Assembly: GCA_050084515.1 (NCBI GenBank)
Contig: CM114273.1
Coordinates: 27,838,001-27,902,000 of the forward strand
Reading direction: 5' to 3'
From: Blasia pusilla
Lineage: Eukaryota > Marchantiophyta > Marchantiopsida > Blasiales
Length of the DNA: 64,000 nt
The position numbers and the translations under genes are program-made. Shown in pieces: positions 1-10,981 of the stretch (the stretch's first letter is position 1; each line of letters begins with the position of its first letter). The notes under the pieces are model-generated. The model saw only the letters and a program-made list of their open reading frames with translations. It was not told where the DNA came from and searched no databases.

Positions 1-806
1 ATGAAATCCACTAACAAATGGGAGGAGCGCTCCACTCTTGCATACGCCCTCCATAACACCGCATGGGGCACCAAGTTGGTCCACCATAGACGCGGGCGAT
101 GGGCTCTAGAACCTACACTCGCCGCATCCAAGAAAACTGATGGGCCAATGCACGCACGCACCTGATGAGCACTCGTCACCACCCGTGACATGGAGTCTTC
201 TAAGATCGGCACATTCTCTAGAATGTAGGCTGGAGAACGAGACTAGTGCTCTTGCAACTGCCGTAAGACCCTCAACATCTCCCAAAACAACTTGGGTCGA
301 GTGTCAGCCAACCCGCTGCCTCGTCCAACACTCGATTGGCCCTGACATGGCCAACCGGCAATGACCAAATCAATGGTCCCTACCCGCTCTAAGTCCTGCG
401 TCCCCAACAATGAAATATCCCTCGGTAGGGAACTCTGGTACCCCTGTACTGCGGACGCAGACAATAAGTCGGGAAAACGTAGGCATAACTACGCCACATG
501 TCGTAGTGAGACACGCCTCGCAACATCATCACTCTCCATATATAGATACTACTGTACTCGCACTCATGCCTGCAAAACAGCAGCTAACCCGATGCTAATC
601 CCTCCAAAGAGATCTAACACTTGAATACCCTCCTCGGGGGTACACCACAAAATGGGTGTGGTATCCAAAGGTTTCATCGTAGCACTCCCTGCTACCTCGG
701 GTTCCTCAGACCCGTCACGCTCCGATGCAAACGCATCGCTCCACGCGGTCTGCACGTGCTCATCTGCCAATCGTCGAAGCTCCTCAATGGAGCCCCACAG
801 CCGCAC
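1..806 (-). pseudogene. C5-cytosine DNA methyltransferase domain of retrotransposon A (partial)
   Basis: Motif I (VLDLFGGISIG, the SAM-binding loop) lies near 595-625. Motif IV, GWPCQGQS, has its catalytic Cys codon at 345-347. Motif VI, YILENV, is near 210-224, and a motif VIII-like stretch (VGSRAHRPRLWWTN) follows before the edge removes motifs IX-X. This order is canonical, as in bacterial, DNMT1 and DNMT3 enzymes, and not the permuted order of plant DRM proteins. The expected role is transfer of methyl from SAM to cytosine in DNA. It is in frame with the upstream protease. Breaks seen: two stops just after motif I and a TAG at 243-245 where copy C has a Gln codon. The family call is firm; target specificity cannot be read. 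Confidence 0.85.
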
Positions 807-968
807 CTCTCCTCCACAGAATGATGGCTACCATAACACTCCTCTCCATAGAAATGTCAGGAACGGGACTATCCTCGACATGGACATGTCCCTCAATCAA
901 ATCACTAGGCCAAGTGATGGCATTGCTAAATGATGCTAAGGTCGCCATCTCTCCTCGCCGTTGCTCGA

Positions 969-2027
969 TCACTGCACTTGTGAATCGAACGGGTAATGAG
1001 CTAAGGCGCCCATCACCGATCGCCATCCTGGTCTCAGAGGGACGCCGACTCCTCCCAAGTAATCCAGGGAAAACCCCATCGGGTATAACATTGCTCCACC
1101 AACCAAGACGTCGTAGGACTGTGCATCAGTCACTATCGCCTTGGTGCGCACCACGGACTCATCTGTAGGATGTCCCGGGCGAATCCTCACCACGACCTCC
1201 TGTCGGGTGATATACTGTGTGGTACTTGCTCCACCCAAGGATTTATCTATCCGGAATGGACAACGCTCCACATCGGCTCTCGTCAAGCCCAATCCTCTGA
1301 ATGACGCTTTCCCCAACATCAGGGGTTGCGCTCCTGAATCCAACAAGACGCGCTGCGGACTAAAAGCTCTACCTCCATGACTCACCAACTGGAAGACCTC
1401 TCCTTGGTTATCCAGCAACACAACACCAGGAGAAGCCATGGCACCCTCCATCACGAGTCTAGCGGGCATCTCCGCCATCCTAGCAGCCGCAGCCTGCCAT
1501 GAATCTGACGTGGACAGCCCGAGCATCCGCTCCAAGGGCAGGTCCATCACCTCCTCTGCAATCACCTCTAAACGTGATGCAAGCACTCCAACTCCTCGCT
1601 CACATAGTGAAGCGGCCATCCGAAAAGCCTCGGCGGGCGTACCCCCCAACGTCATAACATCATAAGCAGAAAATAAAGAAGTGCGGTACACAACGGTGGC
1701 CGCCCCTAACAACGTGCTCGACATATGCCCCTCTTGAGCATCAACAATTTGAGTCGTCGCACTCGCTTCTCCAATCGCCCTTCGTGCTTGCACACCAACA
1801 ACATCACCAACTTTCCAGGAACTTTTATGAGGATCCATCGATGGGGTCCTCATTGCTTTGGACAACGTGAAAGACTGAGGAAGTCTAGTATGTTTTCTGG
1901 CTTCCCCTCGTTGTGGATCCAACTCTGCGGCTGCTCCACACGTCACAACTACGGCGGCCTCCAGATCTCTGGCTGCACCATATGATGTCGATGCCATGGA
2001 TCCGGCATCGGGTAACCTCAATGCCAT
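969..2027 (-). pseudogene. Retroviral-type aspartic protease region of retrotransposon A
   Basis: An open stretch of 352 residues carries the protease signature VLLDSGAQPLMLG about two thirds along, followed by the hydrophobic beta-strand pattern usual for retropepsins (for example ITRQEVVVRI). The aspartate in D-S-G is the catalytic residue; retropepsins act as dimers and cut the Gag-Pol polyprotein. Residues 1-200 before the signature are a linker of unknown function (Ala/Val-rich) that is also present in copy B. The reading frame is the same as that of the methyltransferase downstream, with a stop at 969, so one Pol polyprotein is likely. The Met at 2027 is merely the first after a stop and probably not a real start. 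Confidence 0.75.
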
Positions 2028-2276
2028 AGCGACAATCGCTCCCTCAGAGTTGCCGATTCGAAAGCGACCATCCCGGCCTCACGCCTGGCGTCTCCCTCGG
2101 CGCGTCTAGGTGGTGGTACTCTACCTCCTCCACGGGCAGCTCCACCACCCTGTCGGGCAACTCCAGCTCCTCGTCCCCCAACGGGACCACCTGGTGCACG
2201 ATCTCTAGGCCCACCCGGACCGGCTACTCGCTCTGGTGCCCTCTCTGGCCCTCGGTCCTTACGTAACTCAGGATGT

Positions 2277-3540
2277 TAACTGAAACACTTGGCGCGTGTA
2301 TGACCATACCTCTAACAATAGTCACATTGATTACCTCCTGGTACAGCAACATCTCCTCCTCCATGTTGAGGCACACGTCCATGACCCTGACGAGTGCAAT
2401 CGTGCTGATAATGGGCTCCACCACATGACCAACAAGTAATAGTAGGCGGCTATTGCTGAGCCGTATATGAAGGCACAGCTCTCTATGGCACGACCTCTCG
2501 GTATCCTCCGTGAGCTTGTGGTGCCACATTCGACCTATCTCGGAGTCCACGTTGCTGCACAGGTGGTGCAGACAGTCGTCACTACTCTCGCTTAGAATCC
2601 ATGGTGGCTACGCTCTCCTCCGCCAAGTTGCGCTCAATGTTCTCGGCGGTCCTAAAAACATCTCTCAACGTAGGGGAGGTGCTCATAAGAAGCACCCCTC
2701 TCGCACCTGTGTCCGCAGGGTCCGGTCCAGCATCGCATACCATGATTGGATAGCCTGAGCCTCTATCACCCCCTGAGTGACATTGATCAACCGGCGCAAG
2801 CGAGTGTAAGCCTCACGCAAACTCTCACCTGGGCGCCTTTGGAAGTTGTGGATGCTCCGCAACTTCTCCATCCGTACCCCCTGGTAGCTCGCCCTCAACT
2901 CAGCAAAGAACTCAACCACAGGGTTGAACCTGGGACGAACCCGACTAGACGGTGCAACTGCTCCCGTGAGAGTGACCCCTCCTAAAACGTCACTAGTGGA
3001 AGAGGAAGTAGCCTCTCCTGACTCCTCCTCCTCATCTGGGAATGGCTCCGTCCATGACACATAATGTGGGTCATAGTAGAGCCTCCATGCCTCCATCTCA
3101 CGTGCATATCTCTGAGAGAACTCATGGTAATCGTCCATGGGCGCCCCCTCTAAATGCTGGAACATACCATTCCATGTTGTAAACGGGTTGAACCCTCTAG
3201 AGTTCTTGGCCCGTTGAGAGTCGCACCAACTCCTAAACTCTGCTATGAAATCGTGCAACTCAATCATGCCTACTGCACGTGAAAACCTACGCGGTCCTCT
3301 ACCCCGGTCGTCCATCTCGTATGCCCAACTGGTAGGACCACTCACAATGTGTGGCAACGTGCTCGCAAACTCCTCTACATCCTCCCCCTTATCTGACGAT
3401 GACACAGAAGGAGGTCGAGGTGGTCCCTCACGTGGAGATCCTTGGAACCTCACGCCACTCCGCATAAAACCTCTAGAGCTACTCTCGGATTCACCACCTT
3501 GCCTCTCAAAGTCCCGAACGGACTCCGTGATGACCCTCGT
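2277..3540 (-). pseudogene. Gag of retrotransposon A with two zinc knuckles
   Basis: The 260-residue open segment 2683-3465 has the plant Ty3/gypsy Gag (retrotrans_gag) look: WNGMFQHLEG, then FFAELRASYQGVR and a C-terminal SLREAYTRLRRLINVTQG. Frame shifts follow. Two nucleic-acid-binding zinc knuckles can be read on the minus strand: C-x2-C-x3-H-x4-C at 2396-2434 (begins CWSCGG) and C-x2-C-x4-H-x4-C at 2285-2326. The second has a TAG codon (2312-2314) directly after its second Cys, where copy C has Gln. Gag would coat element RNA and build the cytoplasmic particle. The open frame continues upstream of the Met at 3465, and the true start is not clear. Confidence 0.75.
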
Positions 3541-4800
3541 GCCCCTCTCACCTGATCACTCTAAACCTCATGAGTAATCCCTCAATCACTCATCCCAAAC
3601 ATGTGGCACTCGATCTACACTCTCCCTCCCCGAGAAGTGTAACATGCGGCAACAAGCGGTGTGGTGCGGCAAATCAACTAGGCTATCATCTCATCGACAA
3701 CCTACCCTCAACTCCGGACATCCCACACAGGTTTATGTCCCCTAAACCACATGCATAAATGATGCTCTCAGCATCCACACACCCAATATCCCCAAATAAA
3801 CTACCCAAATCCTAGAATCCCTCACACGTGCAGGGTAAAGGACCAGAATGGGTAACTTGAACACATGTCGATGTCGCTCCTCAGCAACTGCAAATCTCGA
3901 CCCCAACTCGGTCGTGGAGACAACTCCTCCAATCAGCAAGTCATACTCCTCCCGTACTGACACTGCTTAAAACTCCTTGATGGACAGTGATGTTCCAAAG
4001 GAACGGTGCGGCGTTGCAGGCGGCACGGAACGGCTACGAACGGCACGGCCCTCGATGGTGGGATGCCGCACTCGGCGGCATATCCTCCTCAGTCAACAAT
4101 AAACCTACACTGTGCTCCACAATGACGGTGCGGCTCCGCGATCGAGACGGTGTGGTGCGGCAACGAGGGGCACAGCGCGGAAATCGGCGGCGCGTTGCGG
4201 CTACGGGCGTCACGGCACGGTACTCGATCGTTGTCGAGCGGCTACCAATCACAACATAGCAGTATGAAATCAAAACTCAAACACCATAACTGGAAGTCAG
4301 TGGTTGATACTGTGATGATGGTGGCGGCCAAAACAAAGTACGTGGTGGCGACGTAAGTCAGAGAATCAATGAACGTCGTGGAAGACCCTCCACTCCGTAA
4401 TGGCGGCAATGGCAACCAAAGGATGGACAACGGACGGTGGACCGTTGATGGTGACGGTTGACCATTGATGATGACGGTTGACCTTTGACAATGGACCGTT
4501 TATGGTGACTATGACGGCGACGGCCGCCGCCGGCGTGGCGGCTGGTTTAGGGTTTGAACAATTTAACCCTAAAAATTGCCAAGCAATGGCAGTTTTGCAA
4601 GATTCACCATAACTTTTTGCTCGCACCTCCAAGTTGTGCTCTGTTTGTTGCACAATGTGCAAAGCTTCAAGGTCTACGACAACGTCAAAACATATTTAGA
4701 ATAAGACATTCCAGTGAAAAACTGACGGGGATTGTCGTAAAACCCAATGTCTCTTTCTCCTACACAAAATTCGGCAGCGCTTCCGCGCTGATTTCTCCCA
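3541..4800 (-). other. Leader-like non-coding stretch upstream of gag in copy A
   Basis: No convincing gene. It holds a GC-rich, low-complexity block built on cggcacgg/cggtgcggc words (about 3995-4250) and a degenerate direct repeat of gacggttgaccattgatgat-type words (about 4425-4520). A short palindromic patch that resembles part of the neighbouring leader repeat L (ggcagcgcttccgcgctg) is near 4773. Short open frames here have no recognisable motif. Confidence 0.5.
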
Positions 4801-6103
4801 ACGAAAATGTAAAACCTGTAAAAATACAAATCAGTAAGCTACATGGTGCTCCCGAGAGCACCGGCATGGGGCAACCCGCCCCCATACTCAATCCCTATCA
4901 AAAATTGGGGAGTGCTTCCGCGCGCCACTCTTCTTGTCGCGACCCTCATGACCAAACGAGTGCCAAAGCGGAACATCGGAACATTAGCGGGCTCACGCTA
5001 AGATGGTTTGCGTGTTGGAGTGGTCTCGAAGAAGAGACAAGAGATGAGACGCAAGCGAGGCTTTGCGTTTCAGATGTTATGGTCACGACTAAGAAACGTG
5101 GACCAAACGTGGAACAAGACTTGAAAGGAGTTGAGTCTAGGAAGTGGGTCGCCAGAGGAAGAATCCGGATTTGGAACGCCACTAGCGTTCGAGAGTTTCC
5201 GACTGTATTTATAGCCATAACTTTTAGCATCAAGATGCATTTGCATTAAATAAGGGTGCGTTGGAAGGCTTATGAAAAGCCGGTTCAAACACACTAAAGA
5301 TCTCTGCAAACGCATAAGCAGCGGCTGAGAAACAACCCGGAAACGACTGTAAGTAGAGTCGGATTGAGGGCCACAATGAAGGGCCCGACCCTCCTTTTCC
5401 AAAGGGGGGTTATTGGAGAACCCCAGAAGTAACTAGTAAGGGGGAAGGTCTCCGAGAGTGCTTGGAACTCGAACCCCACTTTGGGCGCCATGAGGTGGCT
5501 CAAGGGCATGGAGCGGATCGAGAGTTTGGGGTTGGGTTGGAAAACCTGAACCAAGTCTACGGATGCGATTTTAGACATCCCTCTTGGATTTCACCCCGCA
5601 ATTCAATTACTTGGGTCTCGGTTTGGAACTCGCACGAGGTCCGTTGAACAGTTGGGATCGCTAGGCGCACAAGTGCCGTTTTAGGTTCCTGGACTAATCA
5701 GGAAGTCTGTTCCAAGTCTTGAAGGACTTGCCATGTTTTGGAAACTAGGAATTAAGGAAGGTTGAGCTTGATGAGACGCCGAGTTGAGAACTTGGTGGGT
5801 GGGAACGCTGGTTGGCCCAAACCCGACTAACGAGAGTGCGTGTTTGGGTGTAGATCGGCGATGAGATCGTGTCCTACTGAACGTACGCTTCCGCAACACT
5901 AAAGATTGACGTTCAAGGAGAGTAGGGGCACGACACTTCCACACGAAAAATCGGCAAATGCAAAGAACAATCAAAGCAGCCCTTGCTCCGGTGAGCACTC
6001 CCATGAGTCGCTCAACGGGGAACACGGTCCCCAACCTGCAAAAATAGCGAGTGATCAGCGAGTTCCCCCATGAAGCTCTCTCATTCTCTCAATTCTCTCT
6101 TTG
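4801..6103 (-). repeat. Leader repeat L, first copy, split by a solo LTR
   Basis: 4801-4934 plus 5936-6103 together match the uninterrupted copy at 62684-62987. The match is high except that the 1001-bp family-E LTR sits in the middle here. In minus-strand reading L lies directly between the LTR-like repeat U and gag, so it is probably 5' untranslated leader of the DNMT-encoding family. Confidence 0.75.
4935..5935 (+). mobile_element. Solo LTR of Ty3/gypsy family E (copy 1)
   Basis: The 1001-bp unit begins TGTCGCGACC and ends GGGGCACGACA, giving the expected TG...CA ends. It matches the 5' LTR of element E at 47717-48717 over its whole length. It is flanked by cttct (4930-4934) and cttcc (5936-5940), a 5-bp target-site duplication with one mismatch. 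The empty site is visible at about 62810 in the second leader copy. No internal E sequence is present, so this is a solo LTR left by LTR-LTR recombination. Confidence 0.9.
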
Positions 6104-6614
6104 TAAAGTAAGATCCAATGTTTCTCTACACCATCTCACACCATAGCTCTCAAAGGTGTGCACTCTCTCTCATGTCAAACTAAACCCACTCTCCTAATGA
6201 GAGGCTTGGGTTACACTCACAAGGCAAGGAATCATAACTCCGCCGCCTCATGCCAAGAGGTTCAACAAAGAGAGAACGAGCTCTCAAGCTCTCTCTCCTT
6301 GAGGTATACCCCTCCCCTCTCCCAAGCTCTCTCCATGGTAACCTATTCTCCCAAGTCACCTCCTTGGCTCTTGACCTGATGTAGGAAGTCAAGCGTCACT
6401 TACCAAAAATAGAAAGTTGATCATATACTCAAATTGGTATTTATTTAAAATAGTAAGTTCCTCAATATGGCTCCAAATGAACCAAAACGAAGGGGAAACC
6501 TGCTCCCTCAGTTTCCGAGGCCTTAGTAGGTCATCCTGATCTACTAAGCATGTCCTTCACTACTCATGAAGGCGCTCTACTAGATCTCACCGATCTATCC
6601 TAAAAGACGTGACA
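6104..6614 (-). repeat. LTR-like repeat U, copy 1 (putative 5' LTR of copy A)
   Basis: Minus-strand reading starts TGTCACGTC and ends in cttactta/cttacttta just before leader L. The same 0.5-kb core recurs at 13974-14395 (+), 55764-56276 (-) and 62988-63310 (-). The core includes a purine-rich minus-strand stretch and open frames that recur in all copies by homology, not as genes. Confidence 0.7.
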
Positions 6615-7739
6615 TCTACTAATATGTTGCCCGTGCGATGAACGCGTGACACACTTTCCTCAATAGAAGGCCTTAAAAAACGGGTGTCAATAATATTTTA
6701 AAAATTCTCTTTAAAATTCAAATTTTATATTTAATTTTAAATTTGAAATATATTTTTCACTTTTTTTAATCTTAAAAGAGTAAGAAAATTTCACCTTTAA
6801 ATAACACCTATCTCCCATAAATATTTTCACTCCTTTGTTTGCTCCGTAAAAGTTTGAACAATAACTATTCTCCCCCTTCCACTCTTCCCATCCAAAATAC
6901 CATTCACTAACTAAATTCTTAGTTAATTTAATTAACAAAAATAATTTCCTTTTCCATTCAAATTAAATTTTCTCTCCCAAAAATATCACATGTTTCTTAA
7001 TACGATTATTTTAAAAAATAATCACATTATTCATTTCAAAATTTAAATATAATTTATATTTTCTAAAATCTTAGAAGAGTAATAACAGTCACTCTTCTAA
7101 GTAATGACAATCCTCCATTCAAATTTAAATGATATCCCAATCCCCAAAATAATTTTACCCTTCCATAAAATTTGTCATGCGAATACACATCGCTGCCAAC
7201 ATACATCACTGCCATGCACACATATGTCTAAGATCCATCTAGCTATGAATCCTAACATCTCTACATATGAACAACTAGACAACCCCAATATAAGGTTGAA
7301 TATGCACTGTAAACTCTGATGAAATCTACAATCAACCATACTCCATCCAAGTAGTCATATTCGTGAATTAGATACACGTTGATGTAACAGCAAGAGAAAG
7401 TGTACACAAGGACTCCCAAAATATGTGTGATCTTCCTTATTGATTGCTCTTAGCCCACTCTTCAAAAAAAAATCCAGGCTCAATACATGCAAGTCGCATT
7501 GTATCACGGATCCCAATAAGAGTGTGCAATCCTAAGGAGATGAGCTCCAAATAAGCTTCATCTGAGGTATACTCCCCTTGGGCACGTCCATGGGTGACTT
7601 TTACACACATGTCAACTCCCTCCTATAAGGTCACTACCAATCTATAGTACAAACTAGCTCCCTAACAACATGTAAGTTTTAGATGTTCTAGGCGATGGAC
7701 AACCTAAAAATCATACTCTTGCAACATAGTGACAATCTA
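6615..7739. other. AT-rich intergenic stretch with small repeat fragments
   Basis: No gene is visible. 6619-6645 read on the minus strand (catcgcacgggcaacatattag) looks like a Helitron 3' end with TTAG before T. At about 7165-7215 a degraded copy of the U-repeat tail (catgcgaatacacatcgctg) is found. The rest, especially 6680-7140, is A/T-rich sequence without coding potential. Confidence 0.4.
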
Positions 7740-7760
7740 GCAAGCTTCCTTGTAAGCTTG

Positions 7761-8560
7761 TCATACTCCATTAACCATCTGAGTGGCTGGCTGATGATCA
7801 GTGATGAGCGTGAAAGGGATCTCGAACAAATAACATCTGAAATGGGTCACTGCCCATACTACAACTAAGCACTCCCCCTCGTAGGAACCATACTTCACCT
7901 TGGCAACATTGTTCAAGCGGCTTGCATATGCCATGACAAACTCCTTCCCCTCATCATCTCGATGAGTGAGCACCGCTCCTAACCCCAACATACTGAAGTC
8001 CATATGTAATTGGAACGGAAGACCACGCATAGGTCTCCTCAAATGGGCAAGTACTTCAACTTGTCCTTGAGCTCATGAAAGGCTCGCTCTTGATTATCTC
8101 CCCAAAACCACTCCTAGTCTTCTCCCTGTCCTCCACCCGGATGGGCAATTGATGATAGCCAACACGAAGATCCAAAAAACTGAAGATCCTTGCATGCCCC
8201 ACTGCATCAAAGATCTCCTTGGGAGTAGGAATAACACAACGATCGGCCTCGTATGTCGATTGATAGGAAGTTAATCCGACACATGCGGCTATTGGTCCAT
8301 TGGCCATGCATGTCCTTCTTTGCCGGCATAACTGTGGCAGATGCATACTCTCCAAGCGATCTCTCCACCAGTCCAACGTCAGCCAAGTCTTGACTTCTAC
8401 TTTGAATCAAGGCTCGCTCTATGTCAGAATACTTGTAGGGTCGTCGAAAGATAGGAGTATCACTATCCAAATAGATCTGAATACATGGACCCTTCAGTGT
8501 ACTCAAGTCGTGCATACTATATGCAAAACCATCCTTGAATCTCCACAAGAACTGCAACAC
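7761..8560 (-). pseudogene. Reverse transcriptase / RNase H remnant of copy B
   Basis: 8560-8207 gives the fingers region (FRRPYKYSDIERALIQSRSQ, then ASATVMPAKKD). 8376-8056 continues into the palm start (ARIFSFLDLRVGYHQLPIR, where the first catalytic Asp sits in LDL). It then jumps directly to a thumb-side segment (ERAFHELKDKL). The whole FG-NAP and Y-x-D-D part is deleted. 8042-7761 is the RNase H start (MDFSMLGLGAVL, YASRLNN, SYEGECLVVVWAV, LITDHQP). It ends at 7761, and no integrase follows. One frameshift separates the first two parts. Confidence 0.8.
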
Positions 8561-8650
8561 TGGTCTCCTCTCCGCTCATGTCAACCTAGGACCAATCACC
8601 GGCTCCCAAGTCTCTCTCGTGACCTCTGGAGAAGAGGAGGGTGGTGGTTT

Positions 8651-9900
8651 CTAACTAGCAACCTCTGTAGCAGCAACATGTGCTCCCAACTCAAACACCA
8701 ACTCTCTAGGAACTCCACTATGTCGAGCATCAGCAAAGTGAACTCCCATCTCTTTGTGCTCTCCTGATATGTCCCATGAAGTCCATGGATGCCTCTCCAT
8801 CACCATTGCGCCCCTAGCCACTGTCTCACTCGTATCGGCAGACGTTGCATTGCAAAGTGGATGTAATGTCACACACGCCTCTCGCATCAGTCTCTGCTGA
8901 GCCAAACCAACATTGAACATCCAAGTAAGAGAATTCAGGTCCATATCCAGACTCAATACATATCTTTGGGATGCCCCTGCTATCATAAGCATCGTTGTCA
9001 TACCTGTAGAGAACCCCATAGCTCGCTCTCGCTCATCGACGTTGGGCTCCATCAGTATACCTGCCTGCTCATGCCATATCATGCCTAGTCCTCCTTGAAG
9101 AAAAGCATGAGATGACGGAAAACTCACCAACGTAGGCAATGTTGCCCTCTGCTGGCCCACCCGATTGGCCACTGCCAACGGTGGTACATTATCACGAGTA
9201 ACAATCTGAGATCGCCGCCTTGGATCCAAGATAGCATCCACTGTAAGTAGTGATTGTTTGTGGACTCCATCATAAGCCAGCCTCAGTAACTCGGATGGTG
9301 AAAGGTTCGTCCACCATAATCAGGGACAGTGTAAGTGCGATCCAACACTCGCCGCATCCAACATCACCGTCGGTCCTATCCAAGACCGCACCTGATGTAC
9401 GCTCGCCATCACTGGGGCTCAAATATCACCTAACAATGGGACGTTCTCCAAAATGTAGGTTGGAGAACATCTCTGGATAATCTGCAAGTGTCGAAGAACT
9501 TGCAACATCTCCCAAAACATGGCCGACCTCGGCTCCTGCAAACCAAGTCCCCGACCCGCGGAAGAATGACCCTGACATGGCCACCCTGCCACCACCAAGT
9601 GTATCGGACCAACCCTATCCATATCTAGCGTTCCCAACAACGAAATGTAGGCCGGAAAAACATATTGATATCCCCTAATTGCAGACACTGGTAATAATTG
9701 AGGATAGTGCCAAACTAGTCTCGACACATGATGTAATGAGACTCTACGTGTAGTCTCATCTCTCTCAACATACAAGTATTGGTGTACTCATCCTCCGGCC
9801 TGCAACACTATAGCCAATGCTGTACGAATCCCTCCAAAGAGATCTAGTATACGGACACCTTCCTCAGTATACTGCCACACAATCAGTATGGTGTCCAAGG
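8651..9900 (-). pseudogene. C5-cytosine DNA methyltransferase domain of copy B
   Basis: This is the fullest methyltransferase of the diverged subfamily. Motif I (ILDLFGGIRTALAIVLQAGG) is at about 9795-9852. A motif II-like YLYVERDE follows a TGA. Motif IV, AGWPCQGHS, has its catalytic Cys codon at 9575-9577. Motif VI is YILENV, and motif IX/X is NVDERERAMGFSTG followed by SQRYVLSLDMDLNSLTW near 8920-9040, resembling the C-terminal 'ERxxGFP...RxxLLGxSW' pattern of DNMT3-type enzymes. Pieces 9775-9419 and 9241-8651 are in frame with the protease upstream and the reverse transcriptase downstream. About 85 residues after motif X form a linker of unknown function. Substrate specificity is unknown. 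Confidence 0.85.
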
Positions 9901-10186
9901 ATGTCAACGTATCCACTCCTAGAGCACGTGGTAACTCTTTTTTCGTCTCGCTCTAGAGCATAGGCTCGGCTCTACGCCTATCGCATGAGCTCTTTTGCTC
10001 TCCTCTGCAAATCGATGCTCGTTCCCCACAAAGCTAAAGAAGTATCGCCAATAAATCTCAAGGCCAACATAATGTGCCACAATAAGCAGCAACTACTGTG
10101 GTTGGCTCTCGGAGTGAACCATCAAGTCTCCCTGCATACTACATGGGTAGTTGACTAGCTCATCCCTTACCTGAATGCCAACCTGG

Positions 10187-10981
10187 TCAATAGGAGGTTG
10201 TCTCCTCCCAAAAGTCAAGTGTGAACCCTAGAGGATACCATACGGTAGCCTCTACCAAACCATCATAAGACTCGGCTGGTGTCACAACCGCTTGTGTCAG
10301 CACCATCGCACTATCAGTTTGATGATCAGGCCAAATCCTCACTGCAATCTCATCGCGAGTCATGAACTGTGTCGGGGATGTGCCTCCCAGTGAAGTTTGA
10401 ATCTGGAATGGACATGGAGTGATCTCACACTTCCACAATCCCATTGCTACACATGCCGCCTTCCCCAACATAAGGGGTTATGCTCCTGAATCAAGTAGCA
10501 CTCTCTGCGGTTGATACAAGACTCCACACGGACCAACCAACTGGAAAAATCCATCTCGGTTGTCCAAGACAACAACTCCTGGTGAGACGAATGCACTGTC
10601 TATTGCTGGTCTAGCTGGCAACTCCGCCACTCTAGCCGCTATTGCATGCCAACTCTGTGTGGTCCTCGTCCCGAGCACATGCTCCAAGGGTACATCTACC
10701 ACATCTCCTATACGAGTCTCAACACTAGAAGAACCAAACTTACCGCTCTCACAGAGCACCGCCGCCAACCGCACAACACTTGGTCGACCTCCATATGTCA
10801 AAAAATCTCTGTCCGTAAATATTGGGATGCTACACAAAGCCATTTCCATCTCTCGTAACGTGCCAATGCTAGGCCATATCGAATGCTGCATAGGCATGGT
10901 AGACGTACTCGCCTCACTTGCTCCTCTAACTGCATCGGCATGTGTGACAACATCAATCCTCAAAGGCCATCTAGGGACCAT
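10187..10981 (-). pseudogene. Aspartic protease region of copy B
   Basis: 10981-10478 ends with RVLLDSGA and a TAA (10478-10480). After that stop the frame continues PLMLGKAACVAMGLW and the MTRDEIAVRI strand. Copy A reads Gln at the stop position. The segment before the signature (EMEMALCSIP..., PLEHVLGTRTTQSWHAIAAR) parallels copy A's linker, showing it is an original part of Pol. Retropepsin activity would require the D-S-G Asp, which is present. Confidence 0.75.

Larger units (their letters stand above)
1..6614 (-). mobile_element. DNMT-encoding Ty3/gypsy-like LTR retrotransposon, copy A (left part cut by window edge)
   Basis: Read on the minus strand, this copy runs from an LTR-like repeat (U, 6104-6614) through a long leader (3466-6103, interrupted by a 1-kb solo LTR of family E) into gag, aspartic protease and a C5-DNA methyltransferase; the window edge cuts it inside the methyltransferase. 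The coding order is seen directly. Assigning repeat U as its LTR is inferred from copy C, where U lies on both sides of the coding region in the same orientation. Protease and methyltransferase segments share one frame, gag is in another. Stops and frame changes make it non-autonomous. Sequence is very close to copy C and clearly diverged from copy B. Confidence 0.75.

Noticed and set aside
1-806. Idea that the methyltransferase is bacterial contamination or a host gene fragment
   Set aside because: It occurs in three separate copies, always between protease and the rest of pol and in the same frame as the protease, so it belongs to the retroelement.
6158-6379. Recurring 70-80 codon open frames (also at 14105, 55810 and 63056)
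   Set aside because: They are the same part of the non-coding LTR-like repeat U read four times. Conservation reflects repeat homology, not protein selection.
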